Of a stretch of DNA of 64,000 bases, positions 55,891 through 64,000 are shown in pieces. The notes under the pieces are model-generated. The model was not told the DNA's origin, did no database searches, and saw only the letters and a list, made by a program, of their open reading frames with translations. The stretch spans positions 25,667,906-25,731,905 of the forward strand of contig CM038221.1 of the NCBI GenBank assembly GCA_021442155.1, written 5' to 3'. Position 1 is the first letter of the stretch. Each line of letters starts with the position of its first letter. This DNA is from Cymbidium sinense. Lineage: Eukaryota; Streptophyta; Magnoliopsida; Asparagales; Orchidaceae. A program made the position numbers and the translations under genes.

Positions 55891-56059
55891 TGTTTTAAAA
55901 TAAGGATCAAAATGATAGTATTAGGCAAAGAGGATTTTCTATGATAATTAATTGAAGTTTGGCATTTTTCTTCAATAGAGGCTTAGGTTGCAAAGTTGTT
56001 TTGTGTGGTGTTATGAGGGTGTTTTTCTACGGCTTTATTGGTAGAGTTTAATAGTCTTA

Positions 56060-56400
56060 TTATTATGTTTAAAACATAAGTATTTTCCTACCATAGTGAA
56101 TAACATTCATATCATATAGCCAAGGTCGTCCTAAGAGAATATGAGCAATGTCCATATGGAGAACATCACACCAAATTTGATCCTCATAGCTTCCTATTTT
56201 AATAGGAACTAAACATCGATTGGTGATGGGAAGAGATGTATGATTTACCCAACTAACATGAAATGGTTCGGTGGGGTTGATTTTAGGTTGGCTCGAGTTA
56301 AGGTATGTGTTGAAATGACATTCATAGCACTCCTCCATCTATAACTAACCTACATCTCTTTTCATTACATAAAACATACATGCTAAAATGTTTTTTCTCC
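56060..56400 (-). pseudogene. Gypsy aspartic protease region, broken
   Basis: The long frame at 56069-56338 has NHTSLPITNRCLVPIKIG, YEDQIWCDVLHMDIAHILLG and RPWLYDMNVIHYGRK, the C-terminal half of a Ty3/gypsy protease. The active-site segment is upstream in another frame: LVIDGG, with the catalytic Asp codon at 56337-56339. It reads D-G-G where D-S-G or D-T-G is usual and is followed by a frameshift, so the enzyme is almost certainly inactive. Confidence 0.8.
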
Positions 56401-56429
56401 TCCAATCTTCATTTTTTATTACACTAAGA

Positions 56430-57537
56430 CATCTCATCACATTAACATGAGTCATCATTTAATTCTAATTCTTCATCGATAATGGGGTGTCATCATAAAC
56501 TTCTTCTAGATCATCTATTGGATTTTCAACTTCTTCTAAAAATAAGATTTGAGCTTTACATTGATTTTGCATATGACCCTTTTATGACATTTAAAACATA
56601 TTACTTCCTAGTGTTCTTAGAGCTCCCTTCAATTGTAAGTTTTAGGCAAAGTGGGCCATTTGGATGGGTCTAACATCTATGAGAAGGGATGAAATGGAAG
56701 GTACTTGACTTTTAGTTTTAGAGAGAGTGATTTTTTTTTTTTCCAATAATGCATAAAATCTAAAGATTATCAAATAATTCATTTCTAATGTCACTAAGTC
56801 CAATAATAAATTTATTCAATCATTATCAAATAACCGCCTAGAAATTAGATCTTCAAAGTATTTAAGTATTCATTATAAGATAATTACCTTGTCTCAAAGT
56901 TAATAATTGACTATGTAGCTTCTTATCATGATGCCTAGGACAATACTTTGCTCTTAACATTTCTTTCATTTATATCCAAGTTAGGTTTGTCCTTCCTAAT
57001 CTTTGTTCTTTAGCTAAAGTATTTGTCCAATAAATTTTAGCATGTCCAATTAATTTCATTTTAGCAAAAGTAACTTTGTTGATAATCATCCATTTTATAC
57101 CAATCAAAGAAGTCATCCATTTGAACTAACCAATCAAGAAATTTATTTGGGTCATGTACACCATCAAGTTGGGGCTTCTACTTTAACTCTTGATGGATCA
57201 TTAGAGTCTTCTATAGTCTTAAAATAATTTTCTCCCGTCCACCATTTCTAGCAATTGATTGTCTTCTAAGTGGTTGATTTTCTCTATGGTTTGGATATGA
57301 ATCTTCTTCATCTATCCTATTGGCACATTTGAGGGTATTGGAGGAGGAGTTGGTACTCTATTATTTTGTAGATGCTTAAGATTTTGCATTTGTTCTTTTA
57401 AGTTCTTGCATTTGATTCTTACTTTCTTCTAATATTTGTTGAGTTTTTAATTCATTATCTTGGATCCTAAGATCTAAAGCATCAACTAATCTAGTCAAAT
57501 TTTCAACTTGATCTTGAGAGATAGATTTTGGTGCCAT
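56430..57537 (-). pseudogene. Gypsy gag region, broken
   Basis: The start is chosen at ATG 57535-57537 (MAPKSISQDQVENLTRLVDA), followed by a predicted coiled coil with LDLRIQDNELKTQQILEESK. The middle is heavily disrupted. A CCHC zinc knuckle lies at 56558-56598: ICFKCHK in one frame and GHMQNQCKAQ in the next, separated by a single-base shift. Gag would form the virus-like particle and bind RNA through the knuckle. Confidence 0.8.
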
Positions 57538-58270
57538 GAGATTTTTTTTTTTTTTTAAATGAAAAAAAAGATATATGAAAAGGGCTAATGAAAAAATGAA
57601 AAGTATAATATAATTGTGCAATCAAAGAGAAATTTTAGGCTAAGAGAACTTCCAGGTGAGGAGGGGGGGTACAAGACCACTTAAATCCCAAGCTCTCCTT
57701 AGACAGTTTAGGTCTTTTTGACAAAGTTCTATTTAGCTTCCAAAATCACCAAGTTTAACACATTTATATTATTATGCAAAAAAAAAAATATTATGCAATG
57801 AAAAATGCTCAAATTTATCAAGCCGTTTTTTTTTTTTGAGAAAGCAAGTTATCATAAGTTAATCAAAAACTTCTAAAATTAACCATAAACAATAACAAAG
57901 ATAATAAAGTAAGTAATTAGATTTTGATTTGCACTAATGGCTAGGTTATATTTTTTTGGTGAAGAATTACCTCACTAAGGTGCCCTCTTAATTTTTTTTC
58001 TCTTTTTTTTTTTTTGAAGGGGGAGGAGGCACAAGTTCACACAAATGGCTAAAATATATATGGAGCTTACTAATTGAAATTTTATGTTATCACCATAAAC
58101 TTGCAAGCAATATCTATCCTTCCAAGCTACTAATATGTATTTAAACTATCATATAAAGAAAATTAATTAACCTCACAAGTTCAAGAAAAACTCACAAGTT
58201 TGAAGACAAGTCTATTACTTGAGATGCTCCCTTTGTTGAAGAACTTTATCCAAATTTGCTCCTTCCAGGC
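57538..58270 (-). other. Untranslated leader of the gypsy element
   Basis: Lies between the primer binding site and the gag ATG. It is non-coding, with several long T and A runs (for example around 57542, 57829 and 58005). Confidence 0.7.
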
Positions 58271-58285
58271 TTCGCTCTGATACCA
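58271..58285 (-). promoter_or_regulatory. Primer binding site, initiator Met tRNA type
   Basis: On the - strand TGGTATCAGAGCGAA lies four bases after the CA end of the 5' LTR. TGGTATCAGAGC complements the 3' end of plant initiator methionine tRNA, the usual primer of these elements. Confidence 0.92.
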
Positions 58286-58289
58286 AATT

Positions 58290-58907
58290 TGATGGAGGTG
58301 GGCTTCTTTCTTTTGATGAGATTGAGAGAACGTGGGTATTGGGGGAGAAGGAAGAAGATATGTTGGATAACTAGCGCTCCCACCAAGGATTGCCAAGGTT
58401 TGGCCACCAAGCTCTCAAACCACAAGAATAACTCAAAATTTTGCAATTGCCAAAAGTTCCCTTTCATTCTAATAAGAGGGGCTATTTATAGCCATTACAA
58501 GCATCTTTCAAAAGAAAAGAATTCAAAATATGGAGGGAAAGGTGGGTGGCCACATTAATGTGAAGCAATAAATTGCCTCATTATTTTATGCCATCCACCC
58601 ATTTCACATGCTATTATTTTATGTGGATTCAACCACCTCACATGTCATGCTTTGAATTTTTAAATGCAAAATTTCAAACATGGAGTTTCTAGAAGAAAAT
58701 TAAAAATTACATAATAAAAAAAGATGAAATCATAAAATGGGCCTTATAATGGGCTAAGTCTTCTTCTTTCTTGAATTTTCTTGGGCTTTAGCTTGAGATC
58801 TTGTAAATGGGCCTTGGGCTCTAATTTGTTGATCCTCATGATTAGCTTGAGATTTTGTAAATGGGCCTTGGGCTTTAATTTGTTGATCCTCATGATGTTC
58901 TACATCA
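58290..58907 (-). repeat. 5' LTR of the gypsy element
   Basis: TG...CA bounded, 618 bp on the - strand (58907 to 58290). It has a TATA box at 58481-58490 (GCTATTTATA on +, TATAAATAGC on -) and a 54-bp tandem duplication at 58790-58897 beginning AGCTTGAGAT. Confidence 0.95.
58481..58490 (-). promoter_or_regulatory. TATA box of the 5' LTR
   Basis: TATAAATAGC on the - strand, placed inside the LTR about 190 bp before its 3' end and identical in the other LTR. It is consistent with a pol II promoter at the U3/R border. Confidence 0.65.
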
Positions 58908-58973
58908 AGGATTAGGTATCCTAATTACTAAGTTTGAAAATAATGTTAACCTCATCCAAAAATAAGATCAATA
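58908..58973 (-). repeat. 7-kb family, copy G, 5' terminus beyond the gypsy insertion
   Basis: The end CTCATCCAAAAATAAGATCA followed by ATA (to 58973) aligns with the inverted family start CTCACTCCAAAAGTGAGGTC followed by AACA. It completes copy G on the far side of the gypsy element. The next bases, GTGGCAG (58974-58980), nearly match GTGGTAG at 46582-46588 at the other end of G. Confidence 0.6.
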
Positions 58974-60393
58974 GTGGCAGTTAACTCAACTGATGGTGGA
59001 AGTAATTTAATCAGAGCCATTCAATCAAATATTGAATGGTGGAGAGTAATTCTATGGATAATTAAAAGGATTATACACATTTAATCATAATTGTCCATTC
59101 TAATCACACGTAATGTATGGCCTGTGATTCCTCCCCTTCCTCCAGTGAGAGATAAAGACCATCTGCCTTTCATCTCTTAATTTGAGCCATCAAAGAGAAA
59201 ATTAAAGGGGGAAATAAATACAAAATGATCAAGGGATGAAAACCTATCAATTTATATAGTTTTATTAAGATAAAACACAAATTGGTTTCACAAAAGATCA
59301 ATAATCCTAATGCTTTCTATAATTTGAGAGAGAGAACCATGTTGGAGCTCAAGACCCAGTCCAATATGTGAGGTAGCTTAACCTTATAGAGGTGAAGCCC
59401 TGCTGTTGAAGTCCCTACTTGCCTCTCCACCGGTTGCTCTAAAGCCCATAAATCGCGAAGAGTTCACCGATGTTTGTTCTAAATTAATGATTTAATAATC
59501 AAATTGAATGTTTATCGATTTATTATGATTCACTGGAGTGTTGGGAGGATGTAAAAAGAGTTAATTGAAATGGGGGTGAAGTTTTGCTGAGTTGGGTATA
59601 TAGAGGCATTTAGTTTGAGGGATCTTGGTCTCACCGATAATGCGGAGGACGGGGAGCTTTGGGATCATTTGGGGGCTGGCTATTGGAGGCTTATGAAGGT
59701 GTGTCTTGAGTTTGGGGGCTGGGGAGGTAGATACCACCATCCCCATGTGAACCACCCTTTTGACTTGATTTAGGACATGAAAGTCAATCGGGCAGTGGGA
59801 GTGGCTAGAAATGGCATGGGACTGATGACCTGGCCCTCCTCTAGTGCTTAGAAAAGTTTTGTGCCTAGTAGTGAAATTGACTAGTCAAGGTAGATGAAGC
59901 AAGGTTTGTCACCTTGTGGCCTTAGCTTGTCATGGTCAAGGGCTAAGCAAATGAGCCTTGGGTCACCTTGGGTCAGTTGGATTGAGCTCAAGGAGTGGTC
60001 TTGGCTAAAAGGGGAGGTAGTACTTTTCTATTTTGGATTTTCTTCCTATACGGGTGGCTTGGTTCACTTGCTTTAAGCTAAACTAGGTTCACCTTAGGTT
60101 GGGTTCACATGGGAAAGTCCAATGGCATCTAAAGAAGAGTCAATGCCATCTTTGATTGGGTTTGACTCAATGTGACCTATTTAGGTCAATTTAGATTTAA
60201 TTATGCTAGGTTGACCAATTGATCAAATTAGGCCCAAGGGACTGTTGGATTATGTTCAAATGATGATTAGGAGTGTATTGGTGAGATTGGTTTTATCCAA
60301 TTCAAAGGAGATTTTAATTTGGCTCATATGAGTTCATATGTATGTCAAATAGATTAAGTTAGTCAATTTGACCAAATTGATCACATTTAATGT
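58974..60393 (-). repeat. 7-kb family, ancestor fragment H (GC-richer block and array)
   Basis: It starts at the position in the GC-richer block where fragment I stopped (compare GAATGGTGGAGAGTAATTCT near 59031 with the inverse of copy A near 6035). It continues through TTGGTCTCACCGATAATGCG (59626), homologous to the inverse of about 5450, and reaches the GGTCAA array (about 59930-60390). It is cut at 60393 by copy E. Frames such as 59894-60076 are not conserved. Confidence 0.65.
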
Positions 60394-63300
60394 TGTTGAC
60401 CTCACTTTTGGAGTGAGGATTCAATCTTCCCACCATAGGTCTAGGGCTCTCTTAGACACTAAGAGCTCCTTAGTCATAAGACACTTCTAGTGGCTAAGTA
60501 AACACTTAACCTAGGCCTAGAGACTTAAGGGGATTAGCCAGATGGTTTAGATAATGCTTTAGGGATTAGGATGACCTACCTATCCATTGGCTCAATCAAA
60601 TCCATGCCTACCTCATTAGCTCAAACTAAACCCTAAATTCAATTAGATCAACTATCAAATTCAAGTCTCAAATCCAATTGAATCTCAAATTCAAGTAACC
60701 TTTCATAAGCCCTATGATTCAATCCTATGGAGCCAAAATTTTCTTCAATCCAAATCAAACTTAAGAGATTTTATCATAAATCAATCAATCCTCCAATCAT
60801 CCTTCCAAATCAAATCTAAAATTAAATTCAAATCCCCCAATCAAAATAAAATAATCTAAGTCTAAGCCCTACGATTTAACCCTATGGACTTAGCCAAATT
60901 CTTTCAATCCAAATCAAGCTTAATTGATTTTTCATGAGTCAATTCAATCTTTCAACCACCATTCCAAACCAAAATCTACAATCACAATCAAGACCAATCA
61001 AACGAAAAACAATTCCAAATCAAACCAAGTTAAATCACTTGGCCCAAAATACCCAAATGAGCCAAAATCCATTCAAACCCAAATTAATTACAACCAAAGC
61101 TATAAACCAATTCCAAATCAATATTTAAACCTAACTAAACTCAAATCAAATCTCAATCAAGCGAATTAACCCATTTAGGCTCATTTGACCCAAAGTGACC
61201 TAAAGGACCCATTTGATCAAATTTTCAATCCAACCCAAATTGGAATGAATCAAAATAACCAAAACCTCTTACAATGATTGTTGATCATCCTTGATTGATC
61301 AATTGCAATCAGTTGGGTCAAACTATGTCAAATTATTCATTTGCCCAAGTCAACCACTTAACCTACATGAGAAAAATAAGCCAAATTTTATCTTAATCCA
61401 AATTGATTGAAACTAATGATTCACATCATTCTAAGATAAATCCATGAACATGACTTGACCATCAATTGAGCCAAACCTTTCCTAATTGACCCTTTGACCC
61501 AAGTTGACCCAATTTGACTTAAAAGACCAAATTGGGTCAAATCAAGATCTAACCCAAATTGATTGCAACCAATGGCTCAAGTCCATTTCATATTGATCAT
61601 TGAACATGATCAAAGCTTTGATTGAACCCAATTTGACCGATTAAATCCAATTGACCTATTTAGATCAAATTGACCTCAAATCAAAATCAAAATTGATTCA
61701 AACCAAAGCTACAATCATCTTCATTTGATCAATTGAACATGAACCAAGGCCTAGCCCATGCCAATTTGGCCAATTTGGCCAAATTGGTCAACTTGACCTA
61801 TTTGACCCATATGAACTCAAATGGGTCAAATCCAAATCCAAGACAAATTGAACCCAAACAATTATACCAAAACATTCCAAATACTCAGTTGAATTTGACC
61901 CAAACCTTATTTTGACCCAATTTGACCAATTGGTCAACTTGACCCAACTTAGCCTAATTTGACCTATATGGGTCAAATTGAGCCAAAGCCATTCAAACCA
62001 AGCCCAAACCCAATGAAATTTGGTATGACCCATTCTTGGCTCACCTTGGGTCAACCCAAATCAAACCCAACCTGATTTGGACACAATTTGATCAATTATC
62101 CAATGGGTAAAGCATCCCATATAAGACAAAATCCAAAATTATGGAGCCAACCACTCTCTTTTGCACTTGCCAGCCACCCAAAGCCAAGAATGGACTCCTA
62201 GCTAAGTGGCTGACCTAACCCAAAGGGGAGGTTAGCCCTTTATCTAAGGGAGGTGAGTTAACCCACCTCCCCTCATTGTTCATCTCAAATGAGACAGAGA
62301 CCACTCAAGGCAACCTCCACAGAACTTCTTCCAACCAAACTGAGCCACCTCATGCGATTTTTGTCCCTCAACATGCGATAGCCGAATGGCCAAAAATAGC
62401 CAAATGAATCCCATTAGTCCATCATAAGAGAGGAGGGGGTATAAACCCCATCCATTCAATCTAATTCAAGAACTTGAACCCCCAGAGAGCTTGAGCACAC
62501 AGAAGCAAACTCCCTAATTATTTATCCAAGCTTTCCAAGCCTCCCCATTGCTAAAAAACTCCAAACAGAGCGTGCCAAAGACCCCATTCTATCCATCTCC
62601 ACTAAAACTCAACCCACTTCAATTAACTCTTCCCACACATTCACCAAGCTCTGGTGAAGTGACAAGAATCTTCCCCCGAGCATTTCGAGCATCAAAAGTA
62701 CCTCCTTGGCTAACTCTGATGAGGATTGCAATGGTGTTTGGTCCATAGAGCAACGATGGGGAGGAATTACACCATCTTATCATCAGAGCTTCACCTCATC
62801 AAGGAGAAGTTACCTTGGTCAGTTCATGCCAATCTTGAGCTTCGACAAGATACTATTCCACTAAATCGAGATTTTCCATTTTTTTAGGTCTTTTCAAAGA
62901 GAATATGAATGCCATACTAATATAGCTATTAGATCTCTTAGGATCTTCCTTCTGAAGGTGTGGGATTAATCCTGAGCCAATCTGAGCTCTGACGAGCTTG
63001 AATTGGGTGGAGTAAGGTGGACTGTGTCCGTCTTCCATCACGCAGGAGATGATAGATCATCCATCATCTATTCCATGTGATTAGAAAGCATGGCCATGAT
63101 TTCCTATTAGATTTCATCCAATTTTAATCCTTAAGAACTACAAAATTAATCCCTGCCATTCGATCTTAGATTGGATAGCGGGAACGAAAGCGCGTCCGCC
63201 GCCAGCCAAGTCAGCGTTAACTCGGATGATTTTAAATAACCAGTCTCGCAGTGCCATGTGAAAAGTGCACCATGGCAATGCTCCATATCTGATGGGATTA

Positions 63301-64000
63301 GGCTTATTAGGGCTTAATTTTTTATTTTAATGGCTGAAACTTTGGAAAATTATAAAAAAATGTAAAAAAATTAGAAAAATACAAATAAATACTCATTTCA
63401 AAGGTAATTCAGAGGAGAATTAATTAAAATTATTTTCACTTGGTTTTAAATAATAATTAAGGCTTAATTAAGGTTTAAATGTAAACATAATTAGCTTAAT
63501 TATGCCCTAATTACTTGGGAAAATGATTTTAAACTTTGTGTTCATTCAATGAGATGACCTCTACCTCCCATGATTTTGTTGGAATTTATTGCCTAGATAA
63601 TTAGGGGGATTGATAATTTAAATCTTAATTACCCCTTAATCAAATTAATGGTTAATTAAGATTCCTAATAATAAAATTAATTAATTAGAGCTTATTTATC
63701 ACTATTTAATAGTGAATGAATGGGGAGTGGGATTAGGACCCCTTTCTTAGTCTCTTTTCCCAAGTTCATTTCATTTTAAAAGTATTAATTAATGTGGAAA
63801 GTCATTAAGTGCTTAATTTGTTAATTAAATGGTTAAATTAAATCAATTAAAAATGCAAATCACATCAGATAATTAATAATGGAATTAAGAGTTCCTCTTT
63901 ATGTGGTTAATAACATAAAGACCCTTTAAGGAAACTATGATTAACCCATTAGTGTAGAAAAATCATAAAAGTACTTAATTAGATTCTTTAATTTAATTAA
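60394..64000 (+). repeat. 7-kb family, copy E (3' end beyond the window)
   Basis: It starts TGTTGACCTCACTTTTGGAG with a clean terminal hairpin (CTCACT 60401-60406, AGTGAG 60412-60417). The TTGACC array runs about 61000-62100, the GC-richer block about 62150-63280 (GTTTGGTCCATAGAGCAACG near 62738; TTTTAAATAACC near 63230), then the AT-rich block to the edge. Frames in the array mirror those of copy A and are not genes. About the last half of the unit is outside the window. Confidence 0.8.

Larger units (their letters stand above)
52407..58907 (-). mobile_element. Ty3/gypsy LTR retrotransposon, nearly complete but coding-defective
   Basis: About 6.5 kb, minus strand, with two LTRs (58290-58907 is the 5' LTR and 52407-53015 the 3' LTR), a tRNA-iMet-type primer site and a polypurine tract. 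The order gag, protease, RT, RNase H, integrase is that of Ty3/gypsy, and the C-terminal pol motifs resemble the chromovirus side (Reina/Galadriel/CRM-like). A clade assignment would need a tree. Every domain has stops or frameshifts. No matching 5-bp target-site duplication was seen (left AAACT, right AGGAT). It sits inside copy G of the 7-kb family. Confidence 0.93.

Noticed and set aside
58256..58558. 100-residue plus-strand frame and overlapping minus frames
   Set aside because: Lie across the primer site and the 5' LTR; the same DNA in the other LTR is not open.
46589..58973. Whole interval as one large retrotransposon with the gypsy pol inside
   Set aside because: The gypsy element has its own LTRs, primer site and polypurine tract, so its boundaries are inside copy G and the two are separate elements.

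Overview
The window is AT-rich plant nuclear DNA. It holds one recognisable host gene, the last exon of a cyclic nucleotide-gated channel (CNGC), at the left edge. Almost everything else is transposable elements in several layers of nesting and decay. The plant assignment rests on the CNGC exon (CNBD followed by a calmodulin-binding IQ motif), on a Ty3/gypsy element primed by a tRNA-iMet-type site, and on Athila/Tat-type gag and protease remnants. I see no tRNA, rRNA, CRISPR or bacterial-type feature, and the species cannot be told from the sequence.

Layout. 1-821: end of the CNGC gene, with a poly(A) signal at 1011. 1.6-2.0 kb: a possible MITE. 3501-10408: copy A of a long non-coding repeat, called here the '7-kb family'. 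10.4-15.6 kb: AT-rich DNA with microsatellites. 15.6-18.3 kb: decayed Tat-like gypsy pieces on both strands. 18.3-28.7 kb: AT-rich and mostly featureless, with a second copy of one Tat-like fragment. 28.8-30.96 kb: Athila/Tat-type gag and protease remnant on the + strand. 30957-38910: copy B of the 7-kb family on the - strand. 38.9-40.36 kb: a second, unrelated gag-like remnant. 40363-64000: a nest of 7-kb-family copies with a nearly complete Ty3/gypsy element (52407-58907, - strand) inserted in one of them.

The most interesting content is the 7-kb family. Copies begin TGTTGACCTCAC with a small hairpin and end near GTGTGGTGTCCCCA. They have no shared ORF and a fixed module order: a long TTGACC/GGTCAA array, a GC-richer block, an AT-rich block with a paired GGACATCCC motif, and a 3' end with up to three hairpins whose stems are kept although their sequences differ. 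Between 40.36 and 64 kb one minus-strand ancestor (40363-41486, 45621-46588, 58974-60393) appears to have been split by three later insertions of its own family: C on +, G on -, and E on +, which runs off the window. The gypsy element then landed inside G. The G insertion is flanked by 7-bp direct repeats that differ at one base. I interpret the family as TG...CA-bounded retroelement units, perhaps very long solo LTRs or non-autonomous elements. That is inference, since no priming site or coding region was found.

No gene set works as a pathway here. The gag, protease, RT/RNase H and integrase fragments belong to separate, broken retrotransposons.
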